DNA from: Tepidicella baoligensis
GTDB lineage: Bacteria; Pseudomonadota; Gammaproteobacteria; Burkholderiales; Burkholderiaceae_C
NCBI RefSeq assembly: GCF_013432195.1
Contig: NZ_JACCDB010000001.1
Span: 335,679 to 399,678 of the forward strand
Direction of reading: 5' to 3'
DNA length: 64,000 nucleotides
Positions 18,232 through 27,547 of this stretch are shown piece after piece. Under the pieces are notes generated by a model, which had not been told where the DNA came from, ran no database searches, and worked only from the letters and a program-made list of their open reading frames with translations. The stretch's first letter is position 1, and each line of letters begins with the position of its first letter. Made by a program: the position numbers and the translations under genes.

Positions 18232-20142
18232 TCAGAAGCTTTCCCAGTCACCGTCGGCGTTGGTGGCGGGCTTGGGCGCCGTGGCGGGAGGGCTCTTCGG
18301 CAAGGCTTTCGGAGCGGCAGCGGGGGCGGCAGTGGGCGCCGATGGAGACCTGGAAGACCCACTGGATATCGCCGCTACCTTTGCCGCGGGATGGGGTTTG
18401 GGCGGCGGCAATGCCTCGCTGGTCTTGGTGATCGGCTTGCCAGCAGCAGACTGCGCTGCCGGCTTGGCGGGCGGGCTGCGATGGGACGCATCCACCACCG
18501 CGCGGGCCGCCGCCCCGGTGCGGAACGCGGCGATCACCTGCGCCAGTCGCTCGGCCTGGTCGCGCAGGCTCTGGGCCGCCGCCGCACTTTGCTCCACCAG
18601 CGCGGCATTCTGCTGGGTCATCTGGTCCAGTTGGGCGACCGCCACGTTGACCTGGGCAATCCCGTCGCTCTGTTCGGCGGCGGCAGCGGAAATTTCGCCC
18701 ACGATGTCGGTGACGCGCTGCACACTGGTTACGATTTCGCTCATGGTGGCGCCCGCGTCCTGCACCAGACGGCTGCCGTCCTGCACCCGCTGCACACTGT
18801 CGTTGATCAGGTCCTTGATTTCCTTGGCTGCCTGGGCGCTGCGCTGGGCCAGTGTGCGCACTTCGCCCGCCACCACGGCGAAGCCTCGACCCTGTTCGCC
18901 CGCCCGGGCCGCCTCCACGGCGGCGTTCAAAGCCAGAATATTGGTCTGGAAAGCAATCCCGTCGATCACGCTGATGATGTCGCTGATGCGCTGACTGCTC
19001 TGGTTGATGTCGTTCATGGTCTGCACCACCTGACCGACCACGGCCCCGCCCCGCGAGGCCACTTCGGCGGCACTCGTCGCAAGCTGGTTCGCCTGCCGGG
19101 CGGCATCGGCGCTCTGACGCACCGTGGCGGTGAGCTCCTCCATGCTGGAGGCGGTTTCCTCCAGACTGCTTGCGGACTGCTCGGTGCGGCTGCTCAGATC
19201 CTGGTTGCCCATGGCGATCTCGCTGGCGGCCTGGCCGATGCTGTCGCTGGACTCTCGAATCTGGTCAATCACCCGCAGCAAGGATGCTTGCATGGCGTTG
19301 AGGGCCTGCAAGAGCTCGCCGACCTCGTCGCGACGGTCCACGTGGATCTGGCGCGTCAGATCTCCCTCGGCGACCCGGTTGGCCACGCCCACCGCCTCCT
19401 TGAGGGGCGCCGTGATGGTGCGCGACATGGAAACCGCCACGATCACCCCCACCAGCAAGCCGATCGCCGCCAGCGCCAGCACATACCGCGTCGCGGTATC
19501 CGCCTCTGTCGCGGCGTGCTGGGCCACCACGTCGGAAAGCCGCCCTTGCAACTCGACGAACTGGCGCTGGGCTGCCATGTACGCCTCGGCCGAAGGCAAC
19601 AGGCGACCTTGCAGAAAGCGCTCGGCCTCTGCGGCCGCTGCGGCGATCGCAGAGGCCGCTGCAGCGGCTGCCGCTTGCGCCGCCTCGGCATCCTCTGCCT
19701 CTGCCGCTGCGACCGGGCGTTGAGGCTGCGAGGACAACAAGGCAAAGAACTCACGCCGGGTGTTGATGTAGTCGGTGCGCAACTGGGCGATGCGTGCCAG
19801 CAAGGCACGCTCCTCCTCCGATTGCGCCTGCTCCTCCAGCGTCTTCTGCAACACGTTGATGCGTTCGGTCGTCTGGGTGATCTGCGGCGAGAAAAAACGG
19901 TCCACCGCCGGCGCGTTGCCCGACGTCGCGATCGCCATCACGCGGGCGATGTTGAGCCGGGTGCTGTCGGCCCATTCCCGGGCCACAGCGGCCCGTTGTT
20001 CCTGCTGCCGCACGTCGGTCACATCCTGCGCCAGCACCCGGAACTCGTACAGTGCGAACGCCACCAGAAGGCCCATCAATATCAGCACCGATCCGAAACC
20101 CAGACCGAGCCGCCAACCGATACGAAGATTTCCCAACCGCAT
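18232..20142 (-). CDS. Methyl-accepting chemotaxis protein with Ala-rich insert and C-terminal tether
   Basis: The 636-residue transducer has two membrane helices (about 12-34 and 210-235) flanking a periplasmic four-helix-like sensor, then HAMP and a signalling domain with the near-invariant hairpin [21 protein letters not shown]. Residues 144-174 of the sensor are an alanine/glutamate-rich low-complexity insert, unusual in this fold. After the signalling domain a proline/alanine-rich linker of about 90 residues ends in GDWESF. That matches the xWxxF pentapeptide which binds CheR/CheB in E. coli receptors. It is the third gene of the leftward cheW-mcp-mcp-peptidase unit, 41 nt after its paralogue. 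Confidence 0.95.
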   Translation of the reverse strand: MRLGNLRIGWRLGLGFGSVLILMGLLVAFALYEFRVLAQDVTDVRQQEQRAAVAREWADSTRLNIARVMAIATSGNAPAVDRFFSPQITQTTERINVLQKTLEEQAQSEEERALLARIAQLRTDYINTRREFFALLSSQPQRPVAAAEAEDAEAAQAAAAAAASAIAAAAAEAERFLQGRLLPSAEAYMAAQRQFVELQGRLSDVVAQHAATEADTATRYVLALAAIGLLVGVIVAVSMSRTITAPLKEAVGVANRVAEGDLTRQIHVDRRDEVGELLQALNAMQASLLRVIDQIRESSDSIGQAASEIAMGNQDLSSRTEQSASSLEETASSMEELTATVRQSADAARQANQLATSAAEVASRGGAVVGQVVQTMNDINQSSQRISDIISVIDGIAFQTNILALNAAVEAARAGEQGRGFAVVAGEVRTLAQRSAQAAKEIKDLINDSVQRVQDGSRLVQDAGATMSEIVTSVQRVTDIVGEISAAAAEQSDGIAQVNVAVAQLDQMTQQNAALVEQSAAAAQSLRDQAERLAQVIAAFRTGAAARAVVDASHRSPPAKPAAQSAAGKPITKTSEALPPPKPHPAAKVAAISSGSSRSPSAPTAAPAAAPKALPKSPPATAPKPATNADGDWESF

Positions 20143-20183
20143 TCGAGTCTCCTGTCATCGTGATCCATGCATCCGAAACGGCC

Positions 20184-21845
20184 TCAGCGGACACCGAGGC
20201 GCCGGTCAGGCCCTTGGTACGTCGCCCCCGTGCCATGGCCACGGGTGGCCGCAGGCATCAACGGGGGATGTCCGCCGGCACCATTCATGAGCTTGAACAC
20301 CGCCACCAGCTCGGCCAGACGCTGGGCCTGATCGCGCAGGCTGTCGGCCGCCGCCGCGCTTTGCTCCACCAGCGCCGCATTCTGCTGGGTCATCTGGTCG
20401 AGCTGGGCCACGGCGCTGTTGATCTCGGCCAGCCCCTGCGACTGCTCGGCCGAGGCCGAGGTGATGTCACCGATGAAGGAAGACACTTTTTGCGCGTTGT
20501 CCACGATGTCGTGGATGGTGCGGCCAGCCTGGTGCACGATCTGGGTGCCGAGGCCCACCTTCTCGACACTGGCGCTGATCAGGCCCTTGATCTCGCGCGC
20601 GGCCTCGGCGCTGCGCTGCGCCAGGCTGCGCACCTCGCCGGCCACGACCGCAAACCCGCGGCCAGCCTCACCGGCCCGCGCGGCCTCCACGGCGGCGTTG
20701 AGGGCCAGGATGTTGGTCTGGAAAGCAATGCCGTCGATGACGCCAATGATGTCGTGGATCTTCTGGCTGCTCTGGTGGATGTCCTCCATGGTGCGGACCA
20801 CCTGCCCCACCAGCTCGCCACCCTGTTGGGCCACGGTCGCATTTTCCTGGGCCATGCTGCTGGCGGACCGAGCGGCATCCGCCGACTGCTGGGCCGTGGC
20901 GGCGATCTGGTCCATGCTGGAAGCGGCCTGCTGCAGGTTGGACGCCGCCTGCTCGGTACGGGCGCTGAGATCCTGGTTGCCGGTCGCGATTTCGGTGCTG
21001 GCCATGCGAATGCTGTCGGCCGCCGCGCGCACCTCGCCCACCGTGCGGGAGAGCGACGACTGCATGTCCACCAGGCAACGCATCAGCTCGGTCAGCTCGT
21101 CAGAGCCGCGCAGATCGGGTTGCGTGGTCAGGTCGCCACGGGCGATCGACACCGCCAGCCCCTGGGCCTGCTGGAGGGGCCGGGTGATGCTGTGCATGTT
21201 CGCCAGTGTGGTCGGCACCACGATGAACGCCGCCAAACCAACGGCGACGCCAAACACGATCAGGATCAGCCTCGAGGTCTTTTGCGCCTGCTCGTAAGCC
21301 TCGCGAACCTCCTGCGCGAGCAGCCGGTCGAGCTCGGCCATGATCACATCCACCTTGTCGAAGGCCTCATGGGCGTTGCGCAGCAAGCGGTTGGCCGTGG
21401 TGGCGGAGTCGTAGGCCCCGGCTTCGAGCTGGCGCGAGACGGGCTCCAGGGCCTGGGCATAGAGGGTCAGCAGTTCGCGTACCTGCTGCACCAGTGAGCC
21501 GTCCGCGTCGGGCTGGTCGCGCAGCATTTCGTCCAAGCGGGCCTGAACGTCCTTCCAGGCACCGTCCCATCGCTCCTTGGCGGCACGCACGGCCTCGGGC
21601 CGCTCGTAGTGGATGATCATGTCGCGCTCGTAGCGCCGCAATTCGCCCAGCTTGACCTGCAACTGGCCCATGGCCACCGACTCGGTAAAGGAATGCTGCA
21701 CGAAATCGTGGTTGAAGGCCTGCATGCGGTACATGCCCCACAGACCGGCGCCGCCGACCATCAGCAACAGCACGAGCACCACCGCGATGGCACCGATCAT
21801 GCGCAGGCGTATGGTGAACGCCCTCATAAACGACAATAAATTCAT
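20184..21845 (-). CDS. Methyl-accepting chemotaxis protein
   Basis: The 553-residue transducer has a first membrane helix at about 16-38, a 4HB_MCP-type periplasmic domain, a second helix at about 195-215, HAMP, and a signalling domain nearly identical in its tip to that of the downstream paralogue. It ends RRLGVR without the CheR tether pentapeptide, so it may depend on the neighbouring receptor for efficient methylation. The start at 21845 is supported by GGAGGGAGA upstream; a longer reading would add residues without a better site. Confidence 0.95.
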   Translation of the reverse strand: MNLLSFMRAFTIRLRMIGAIAVVLVLLLMVGGAGLWGMYRMQAFNHDFVQHSFTESVAMGQLQVKLGELRRYERDMIIHYERPEAVRAAKERWDGAWKDVQARLDEMLRDQPDADGSLVQQVRELLTLYAQALEPVSRQLEAGAYDSATTANRLLRNAHEAFDKVDVIMAELDRLLAQEVREAYEQAQKTSRLILIVFGVAVGLAAFIVVPTTLANMHSITRPLQQAQGLAVSIARGDLTTQPDLRGSDELTELMRCLVDMQSSLSRTVGEVRAAADSIRMASTEIATGNQDLSARTEQAASNLQQAASSMDQIAATAQQSADAARSASSMAQENATVAQQGGELVGQVVRTMEDIHQSSQKIHDIIGVIDGIAFQTNILALNAAVEAARAGEAGRGFAVVAGEVRSLAQRSAEAAREIKGLISASVEKVGLGTQIVHQAGRTIHDIVDNAQKVSSFIGDITSASAEQSQGLAEINSAVAQLDQMTQQNAALVEQSAAAADSLRDQAQRLAELVAVFKLMNGAGGHPPLMPAATRGHGTGATYQGPDRRLGVR

Positions 21846-21896
21846 TCCCAATCTCCCTCCAGGTCCGGCGCGCACTCAGCCAAGGCGGCGCAGTCA

Positions 21897-22418
21897 TCAG
21901 GCCGCAGCGCTGTCGAACAGCCCCATGTCCGGGCTGGACATCAGCGCTTCGATGTCCATGAGGATCAGCATGCGCTCTCCCACGCTGGCAATGCCGGTGA
22001 TGAAGGCGGTATCCACGGAGGCGCTGCTCATGTCCGGGGCGGGGCGGATGGCGTCGCGGGGCAGTTCCAGCACATCGGACACCGAATCCACCACCGCGCC
22101 GACGACCCGACCCTTGACGTTGAGGACGATCACCACGGTGAAATCGTTGTACTCGACCTTCTCGCAGCCCAGTTTGATGCGCAAATCGACCACCGGCACG
22201 ATCACACCCCGCAGGTTCACCACCCCCTTGATGAACGGAGGGGCATTCGCGATGCGGGTCGGCTCCTCGAAAGAACGGATCTCCTGCACGCGCAGGATGT
22301 CGATGCCGTACTCCTCCGCCCCCAGGCGAAAGCTCAGGAACTCGGAACTGCCTTGGGCGGCGCCTGCGGCGGCGCCCGCTCCCGCCTTGGCGATTTGCGG
22401 TTGCGCGGTCATCGTCAT
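21897..22418 (-). CDS. cheW: Chemotaxis coupling protein CheW
   Basis: CheW bridges receptors and the kinase CheA. The 173-residue product has an alanine-rich head (residues 8-22) and a standard CheW fold with [44 protein letters not shown] and a final MLILMDIE. The start at 22418 follows GAGGAGA by 5 nt. It leads an apparent operon with two MCP genes; cheA and the other che genes are not in the window. Confidence 0.95.
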   Translation of the reverse strand: MTMTAQPQIAKAGAGAAAGAAQGSSEFLSFRLGAEEYGIDILRVQEIRSFEEPTRIANAPPFIKGVVNLRGVIVPVVDLRIKLGCEKVEYNDFTVVIVLNVKGRVVGAVVDSVSDVLELPRDAIRPAPDMSSASVDTAFITGIASVGERMLILMDIEALMSSPDMGLFDSAAA

Positions 22419-22640
22419 GCGATCTCCTCGGTTGGTATGGATGAATGGGTCAAGTATCGAACAAAAACAGGCCGTCTGAAGGCAAAGTCTTGTCCAACTG
22501 GGTCCATTGTGACGTCTGATCGACCGTTTTGAATGACAAAGGCGGGTTTTCGATGAGTGATGCACCGGCTTGCAAGCCCGATCGCACAGCCGGCCTGCCG
22601 GGCTCCGCCCCCCGATTTCGAGCCGATCCGACCCATGGCC
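22419..22640. other. Intergenic region between cheW and apt
   Basis: This 222-bp gap should hold the promoter of the chemotaxis operon (leftward). I see no gene and no clear promoter pair. It contains an exact AGGCCGTCTGAA (22469-22480), identical to a Neisseria-type DNA uptake sequence, which is probably coincidental here. GGCTTGCAAGCC (22569-22580) is a perfect 12-bp palindrome of unknown role. Confidence 0.4.
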
Positions 22641-23186
22641 TCAATGCCCTTCGAAGCTCACCAGGGTATTGAGCGCCAGCCCCGCCGCCTGCAACCGATC
22701 CAGCCCTCCCAGCTCGGGCAAGGCCACGATGGCCGCTCCCTCGGTGACCACGGCACCCAGTTTCTCCAGCAGCTTCTTGCCCGCCATCATGGTGCCGCCG
22801 GTCGCGATCAAGTCGTCGATCAGGAGCACCCGGTCGCCTGGCTGCACGGCGTCGGTGTGCAGCTCCACGGTGGCCGAGCCATATTCGAGTTCGTAGGTTT
22901 CCTCCACCGTGGTGAACGGCAACTTGCCTTTCTTGCGGATGGGCACGAAACCCACACCCAACTCGTAGGCCAGCACCGATCCAATGATAAAGCCCCGGGC
23001 GTCCAGACCCGCCACCACGTCCGGACGCAGCGCACGCTCCATGTAGCGATGCACGAAGGCATCGATGAGCACGCGAAACACCTTGGGGTTCTGCAACAGG
23101 GGCGTGATGTCACGGAACTGCACGCCGGGCGCAGGCCAATCGGGCACCGTGCGGATGTGGGACTTGAGGTAGGCGGAAGTGTCCAT
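22641..23186 (-). CDS. apt: Adenine phosphoribosyltransferase
   Basis: Apt salvages adenine to AMP using PRPP. The 181-residue product starts [18 protein letters not shown] and has the [11 protein letters not shown] hood, the [11 protein letters not shown] loop and the PRPP-binding [14 protein letters not shown]. Length and motifs are standard. It is divergent from kdsD, with 51 nt between the two starts. A much longer upstream reading frame is the antisense of kdsD and is rejected. Confidence 0.96.
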   Translation of the reverse strand: MDTSAYLKSHIRTVPDWPAPGVQFRDITPLLQNPKVFRVLIDAFVHRYMERALRPDVVAGLDARGFIIGSVLAYELGVGFVPIRKKGKLPFTTVEETYELEYGSATVELHTDAVQPGDRVLLIDDLIATGGTMMAGKKLLEKLGAVVTEGAAIVALPELGGLDRLQAAGLALNTLVSFEGH

Positions 23187-23237
23187 GACGGGATTATGAC
23201 CCCCAGCCCGCCGTGCGGGTATCGGATAATCCGTGCC

Positions 23238-24230
23238 ATGCCTTTTCCCGCTGTCGAACCCTCCGCCCAGCGCCTGCTGGACATCGCCCGCGACACCCTG
23301 ACCATCGAAGCGCAAGCGGTGCTGGCCATGGGCGAGCGCCTGGACGAGCGGTTTGCCGAAGCGGTGCGGCACATCCTCGCCTGCTCCGGGCGGGTGGTGG
23401 TGACCGGCATGGGCAAAAGCGGCCACGTGGGCCGCAAGATCGCCGCCACACTGGCCTCCACCGGCACGCCGGCCCTGTTCGTGCACCCCGCCGAGGCCAG
23501 CCACGGCGACCTCGGGATGATCACCGCCAGCGACGTGGTCCTGGCGATCAGCAACAGCGGTGAAAGCGAGGAGCTGACCGCCATCGTGCCGCTCATCAAA
23601 CGCATGGGAGTGCCGCTGCTGGCCATGACCGGCCGTGCCGATTCCACGCTCGGCCGGTATGCCGACGTGGTCCTCGACACCCGGGTGGACAAAGAAGCCT
23701 GTCCGCACAACCTCGCCCCCACCGCCAGCACCACGGCGCAGATGGCCATGGGCGACGCGCTGGCCCTGGCACTGCTGGATGCCCGCGGCTTCAAGGCCGA
23801 TGACTTCGCCCGCTCGCATCCGGGCGGCGCTCTGGGTCGCAAGTTGCTGACGCTCGTCAGCGACGTGATGCGCCCGGCTGAGCAGGCCCCGCGCGTCGGT
23901 CTGGATGCCAGCTTGCTCGACATGATGCGCGCCATCAGCGCCGGCGGCCTCGGAGCCACGGCCATCGTCGATTCCGAAGGCATTCCCGTCGGCATCTTCA
24001 CCGACGGCGACCTGCGCCGCCTCATCGAACGCGGCACAGACCTTCGAACCGCCACCGCCGCTCAGGTCATGCACCCCAGCCCCCACACCATCCGGCCAGA
24101 TGCGCTCGCTGTCGAGGCAGCCGAGCTCATGGAGACTCACCGCATCACCAGCGTGCTGGTGGTGGACGACCATGGCCGCCTGTGCGGCGCCCTCAACAGC
24201 CACGACCTGATGCGCGCCAAGGTGATCTGA
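23238..24230 (+). CDS. kdsD: D-arabinose 5-phosphate isomerase
   Basis: KdsD isomerises ribulose 5-phosphate to arabinose 5-phosphate, the precursor of Kdo in lipopolysaccharide. The 330-residue product has the SIS domain (about 40-175) with [18 protein letters not shown], the [11 protein letters not shown] metal/catalytic histidine, [11 protein letters not shown], and two CBS domains (about 205-330). It overlaps nothing but is 3 nt from kdsC, forming kdsD-kdsC-lptC in pathway-related order. GGATAATCC just before the start contains a -10-like GATAAT, though a -35 partner is not obvious. Confidence 0.95.
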   Translation: MPFPAVEPSAQRLLDIARDTLTIEAQAVLAMGERLDERFAEAVRHILACSGRVVVTGMGKSGHVGRKIAATLASTGTPALFVHPAEASHGDLGMITASDVVLAISNSGESEELTAIVPLIKRMGVPLLAMTGRADSTLGRYADVVLDTRVDKEACPHNLAPTASTTAQMAMGDALALALLDARGFKADDFARSHPGGALGRKLLTLVSDVMRPAEQAPRVGLDASLLDMMRAISAGGLGATAIVDSEGIPVGIFTDGDLRRLIERGTDLRTATAAQVMHPSPHTIRPDALAVEAAELMETHRITSVLVVDDHGRLCGALNSHDLMRAKVI

Positions 24231-24233
24231 CCC

Positions 24234-24800
24234 ATGCCCGACCATCTCCCACCCCTGACCCCGCGGCTCGGCTTCGCCCCCGAGGTGCTGCTGCGTGCAC
24301 AGACCGTCAAGATCGTGTTTTTCGATATCGACGGCGTGCTCACCGACGGCGGGCTCTACTACACCGAGAGCGGCGAAACCCTCAAGCGCTTCCACACCCT
24401 GGATGGTCATGGCATCAAGCTGCTGCAACGCGCCGGTATCACACCCGCCGTCGTCACCGGACGCGATTCGGCCGCCCTTCGGCTGCGCCTGCAAGCCCTG
24501 GGCGTGAGCCACGCCCGCTTTGGCACCGAAGCCAAGCGCCCAGCCGCTGAAGCGATGCTCGACACGTTGGGGTTGGACTGGTCACACGCTGCGGCCATGG
24601 GCGACGACTGGCCCGACCTGCCGGTGCTGCGGCGCTGTGCCCTGGCCGTCGCACCGCCGGCGGCCCAGGTCGAAGTGCGGGAAATGGCTCATTACATCAC
24701 CCGCGCCGGTGGCGGACACGGAGCGGTGCGCGAACTTTGTGACCTGCTGCTGGTCGCCAGCGGACACTATGCCCACCTGCTTCAGGAGGCCAGCGCTTGA
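24234..24800 (+). CDS. kdsC: 3-deoxy-D-manno-octulosonate 8-phosphate phosphatase
   Basis: KdsC hydrolyses Kdo 8-phosphate to Kdo. The 188-residue HAD-fold enzyme shows the nucleophile motif [12 protein letters not shown] at about 25-36, [17 protein letters not shown] and [13 protein letters not shown]. It has no cap domain, as expected for the tetrameric C0-type family. The stop overlaps the lptC start by 4 nt. Confidence 0.95.
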   Translation: MPDHLPPLTPRLGFAPEVLLRAQTVKIVFFDIDGVLTDGGLYYTESGETLKRFHTLDGHGIKLLQRAGITPAVVTGRDSAALRLRLQALGVSHARFGTEAKRPAAEAMLDTLGLDWSHAAAMGDDWPDLPVLRRCALAVAPPAAQVEVREMAHYITRAGGGHGAVRELCDLLLVASGHYAHLLQEASA

Positions 24801-25462
24801 CCACGCCCACACCACCGATGACGGCACCACCGGCACCCGACGCTCGGCGCACGCCTTCGCGGCTCGAACGGTGGTGGAATCAGATCTCGATCTACCTGCC
24901 CGTGCTGCTGATGGGACTGCTGGCCTTGGGCAGCTACTGGGTGGTCAGCCGGGCGCCACAGCCCGAGCCCCCGCGCCCTGCCCGCCCGATATCGCAGGAG
25001 CCCGACTATTTCATGCGCGACTTTTCGGTGCGAACGTTCACCCCCGAAGGCACGCTCCAATCCGAGCTGCGGGGAACCGAGTTACGCCACTACCCGGCCA
25101 CCGACACACTGGAAGTGGACGATGCGCGCCTGCGTGCGATCAACGACACCGGACGGCTCACCACCGCCCGCGCCCGGCATCTGCTGACCAACGACGCCCA
25201 GACTTTTTACACCCTCACGGGGGAGGTGGTCATCGTTCGTGAGGCCCACCGGCTGCCCGACGGGCAACTGCTGCCGCGCCTGGAATTCCGCGGCGAGGCA
25301 TTGACCTACCATGTGGCCGAAGAACGGCTGGAGTCCGACCTGCCGGTCGTGATGCTGCGCGGCAATGATCGCATCAGTGCAAACCGGCTGCGCTACGCCG
25401 ATGAGACACGGCAAGCCGATCTGGAGGGCCGGGTCCGGGCCACGCTGAGCCCACGCCCCTGA
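24797..25462 (+). CDS. lptC: LPS export periplasmic protein LptC
   Basis: LptC is the inner-membrane anchor that passes LPS from LptBFG to LptA. The 221-residue product has one N-terminal helix (about 28-50, ISIYLPVLLMGLLALG) and a periplasmic beta-jellyroll with DYFMRDFSVRTF, the usual family opening. The chosen start is TTG at 24797, overlapping the kdsC stop and placed 7 nt after CAGGAGG; the next ATG (24818) lacks a site. The usual downstream lptA and lptB are absent, replaced by a convergent RNA-binding gene. Confidence 0.88.
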   Translation: MTTPTPPMTAPPAPDARRTPSRLERWWNQISIYLPVLLMGLLALGSYWVVSRAPQPEPPRPARPISQEPDYFMRDFSVRTFTPEGTLQSELRGTELRHYPATDTLEVDDARLRAINDTGRLTTARARHLLTNDAQTFYTLTGEVVIVREAHRLPDGQLLPRLEFRGEALTYHVAEERLESDLPVVMLRGNDRISANRLRYADETRQADLEGRVRATLSPRP

Positions 25463-25468
25463 AAGACG

Positions 25469-25501
25469 ACAACCTCGCCGGCGTACACCAGACGAGGTTG
25501 T
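25469..25501. terminator. Inverted repeat between lptC and the RRM gene
   Basis: A perfect 9-bp inverted repeat (ACAACCTCG / CGAGGTTGT) with a 15-nt loop sits between two convergent genes. No T tract follows on the plus strand and only TCTTTC on the minus strand. It is terminator-like and could serve both directions, but weakly supported. Confidence 0.45.
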
Positions 25502-25543
25502 GGGATGCCTAGGCGCCCGGGCGGAACCCGGGCTGTGCAGAGA

Positions 25544-25924
25544 TCAGTAACCGCCGCGGCCGCCGCCTTCGCGACGACCACCACCCCCGTAGGGGCTGCG
25601 GAACTGGCCTTCACCGCCGCCGAAGCCGCCTTCGCGACGGCCGCCGCCAAAACCACCGCTGCGCGGGGGACGGGGCTCCATGGGGCGCGCCTCGTTCACC
25701 ACCAGGCTGCGGCCGCCAAGGGCTTGACCGTTCATGCCCTGGATGGCGGACTGGGCTTGCGAATCGCTGCCCATTTCCACGAAGCCGAAGCCCTTGGAGC
25801 GACCGGTGTCGCGCTCCATCATGACCTTGGCACTGTTGACTTGGCCAAAAGCACCGAAAGCCTGCTGAAGATCGTCGTCGCGCACGGAATAGGGAAGGTT
25901 GCCGACATACAGTTTGTTGCCCAT
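25544..25924 (-). CDS. Glycine-rich RRM RNA-binding protein
   Basis: The 126-residue protein has one RNA recognition motif (about 3-80) with RNP2 LYVGNL (5-10) and RNP1 KGFGFVEM (44-51), then a glycine/arginine-rich tail of about 40 residues (GGFGGGRREGG type). Such small RRM proteins in betaproteobacteria and cyanobacteria resemble cold-inducible RNA chaperones. The start at 25924 follows CAGGAG by 8 nt. A possible promoter lies about 140 nt upstream, giving a long leader as for cold-shock genes. Confidence 0.92.
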   Translation of the reverse strand: MGNKLYVGNLPYSVRDDDLQQAFGAFGQVNSAKVMMERDTGRSKGFGFVEMGSDSQAQSAIQGMNGQALGGRSLVVNEARPMEPRPPRSGGFGGGRREGGFGGGEGQFRSPYGGGGRREGGGRGGY

Positions 25925-26065
25925 TGATGGGACTCCTGAAAACACAAAGAGAAACGAAATAGCGATGGAGCCCCGTTGGCACGACGAAACCGCTTACCTG
26001 GCTGCAGTGGCACGCGAAACTGACCGATCACCTGTTTGGCATGTGCTTGGCGCACACGCCCATCC

Positions 26066-26095
26066 ATTATGCGCCTCTGGCCGAAACCGTGTGTA
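26066..26095 (-). promoter_or_regulatory. Candidate sigma-70 promoter of the RRM gene
   Basis: On the minus strand TACACA (26095-26090) and CATAAT (26071-26066) are spaced by 18 bp, with a run of eight A just upstream. It would give a leader of about 135 nt. Confidence 0.35.
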
Positions 26096-26181
26096 TTTTT
26101 TTTGCTTTCGTGTCCCCAAAGCCCTTGACGGAACGTTTGGCGGGCCTTTTCCCCTGACATGGACGGCTTGGGCGTTGCGAA

Positions 26182-26212
26182 GTGACAACAATCCGGGCCC
26201 ATGCCCTATACT
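26182..26212 (+). promoter_or_regulatory. Candidate sigma-70 promoter of metXW
   Basis: GTGACA (26182-26187) and TATACT (26207-26212) are spaced by 19 bp. The expected transcription start would fall at the first stem of the riboswitch, so the position is consistent but the spacer is long. Confidence 0.4.
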
Positions 26213-26216
26213 TGCG

Positions 26217-26273
26217 AAGCGCCGATTTGTTGTTCCGGATTGCGGGCGCGTAAGAAATGCCGCTAAACAGGAG
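26217..26273 (+). ncRNA. SAM-II (SAM-alpha) riboswitch upstream of metX
   Basis: The sequence matches the SAM-II aptamer in order. P1 is formed by GCGCC (26219-26223) and GGCGC (26245-26249). The conserved GATTT follows P1, then CCGGATTGC in the loop, then GCGCGTAAGAAATG, GCTAAA (26262-26267) and AGGAG (26269-26273). ATTT (26225-26228) can pair with AAAT (26255-26258), forming the pseudoknot helix of the known fold. SAM-II binds S-adenosylmethionine and normally hides the ribosome-binding site of methionine genes. Here metX follows, as expected, but its start lies 77 nt beyond AGGAG. A terminator-like stem (CCGGT 26278 with ACCGG 26323, then TTCTTT) lies between. Confidence 0.87.
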
Positions 26274-26277
26274 ACAC

Positions 26278-26333
26278 CCGGTCCCCGCACCCGTCACCCT
26301 GTCAGCGACGGCCTCTTGCGGCACCGGTTCTTT
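26278..26333 (+). terminator. Terminator-like hairpin between riboswitch and metX
   Basis: CCGGT (26278-26282) pairs with ACCGG (26323-26327). Inside, CCGC / GCGG and CGTC / GACG extend an interrupted stem, and TTCTTT follows. It could be the expression platform of the SAM-II riboswitch by attenuation. The stem has internal loops and the T tract is short. Confidence 0.35.
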
Positions 26334-26350
26334 GCTGCCTCCCAGTTCAA

Positions 26351-27547
26351 GTGATCGTCATCCCCCAAACCCTTCGGTTCGATCAGCCACTGCCGCTGCA
26401 ATGCGGCGCGGTGCTGCCCGGCTACGAACTCGTTTACGAAACCTACGGCACCCTCAACGCCGACCGATCCAATGCGGTGCTGATCTGCCACGCGCTCAAC
26501 GCCAGCCACCACGTGGCCGGGCGCTACGCCGATGCCAGCGGCCAGCCCCTACCCAAAAGCGAGGGCTGGTGGGACAACATGATCGGTCCAGGTAAGGCGG
26601 TGGACACGAATCGCTGGTTCGTGATCGGCATCAACAACCTGGGCTCCTGCTTTGGCTCGACCGGCCCCACCCACCTCCACCCCGTGACGGGCGAGCCCTG
26701 GGGCGCAGACTTCCCCGTGGTGACGGTGGAAGACTGGGTCAACGCTCAGGCCCGCCTGCTGGACGCGCTGGGCATCGAGCGGCTGGCCGCCGTCATGGGC
26801 GGCAGCCTGGGCGGCATGCAAACGTTGAGCTGGACGCTCCAATACCCCGAGCGCGTGCGCCATGCCGTGGTGGTGGCCAGCGCCCCCAACCTCACCGCCG
26901 AGAACATCGCCTTCAACGAGGTGGCGCGGCGCGCCATCGTCACCGACCCCGACTTCCACGGTGGCCACTACCTGCGCCACGGCACCCTGCCGCGGCGGGG
27001 CCTGCGCATCGCCCGCATGATCGGGCACATCACCTACCTGAGCGATGATGTGATGAACGAGAAATTCGGCCGTCAGCTCAAGCCACTGACCGACGCCGCC
27101 CAGGCCGGTGACGTGGACGAAGCGGTTCGTCTGGCCTACCGTTACACCACACAGGACGTGGAATTCCAGATCGAGAGCTACCTGCGCCACCAGGGCGACA
27201 AATTCAGCGAATACTTCGACGCCAACACCTACTTGCTCATCACCCGCGCGCTGGATTATTTCGACCCCGCCCGGGCCCACGACGGCAACCTGAGCGCGGC
27301 GCTGGCCGTGGCCCGCGCCCGGTTCCTGCTGATCAGCTTCAGCACCGACTGGCGCTTCTCGCCGGCCCGCAGCCGCGAGATCGTCAAGGCGCTGGTGGAC
27401 AACCGGCGCGACGTGAGCTACGCCGAAATCGACGCCCCTCACGGCCACGACGCCTTCCTGCTCGACGACCCGCGCTACCACGCCGCCGTGCGCGCCTATT
27501 TCGAGCAGCAGGTGGTCCGTGACCTGCCTGCGGGAGCCCGCGCATGA
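26351..27547 (+). CDS. metX: Homoserine O-acyltransferase
   Basis: MetX acylates homoserine with acetyl- or succinyl-CoA to start methionine synthesis. In betaproteobacteria related enzymes with MetW are often succinyltransferases, and the specificity is not read here. The 398-residue alpha/beta-hydrolase has [12 protein letters not shown], the [10 protein letters not shown] nucleophile elbow (serine at about 150), and the late [10 protein letters not shown] histidine region. The only in-frame start after the riboswitch is GTG at 26351, without a clear ribosome-binding site. metW overlaps by 4 nt. Confidence 0.96.
   Translation: MIVIPQTLRFDQPLPLQCGAVLPGYELVYETYGTLNADRSNAVLICHALNASHHVAGRYADASGQPLPKSEGWWDNMIGPGKAVDTNRWFVIGINNLGSCFGSTGPTHLHPVTGEPWGADFPVVTVEDWVNAQARLLDALGIERLAAVMGGSLGGMQTLSWTLQYPERVRHAVVVASAPNLTAENIAFNEVARRAIVTDPDFHGGHYLRHGTLPRRGLRIARMIGHITYLSDDVMNEKFGRQLKPLTDAAQAGDVDEAVRLAYRYTTQDVEFQIESYLRHQGDKFSEYFDANTYLLITRALDYFDPARAHDGNLSAALAVARARFLLISFSTDWRFSPARSREIVKALVDNRRDVSYAEIDAPHGHDAFLLDDPRYHAAVRAYFEQQVVRDLPAGARA

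Larger units (their letters stand above)
25925..26350. other. 426-nt intergenic region between the RRM gene and metX
   Basis: No protein-coding gene is supported here; open frames on both strands lack family resemblance and cross regulatory elements. The region holds a candidate promoter and leader for the RRM gene (minus), a candidate metX promoter (plus), and a SAM-II riboswitch. An A8 tract (minus strand, 26095-26102) is directly upstream of the putative -35 of the RRM promoter and could act as an UP element. A short inverted repeat GGCGCA / TGCGCC (26049-26075 region) falls in the RRM leader. Confidence 0.6.

Noticed and set aside
18290-18500. GC-rich repetitive stretch as a DNA repeat element
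   Set aside because: It encodes the alanine/proline linker of the MCP tail; the repetition comes from codon use, not from a mobile repeat.
17893-20163. 756-codon open frame on the plus strand opposite the M20 and MCP genes
   Set aside because: Codon-complement shadow of an MCP and peptidase with clear motifs on the other strand.
25899-26354. 151-codon plus-strand frame over the metX leader
   Set aside because: It runs through the riboswitch and promoter elements, has no family match and no ribosome-binding site.
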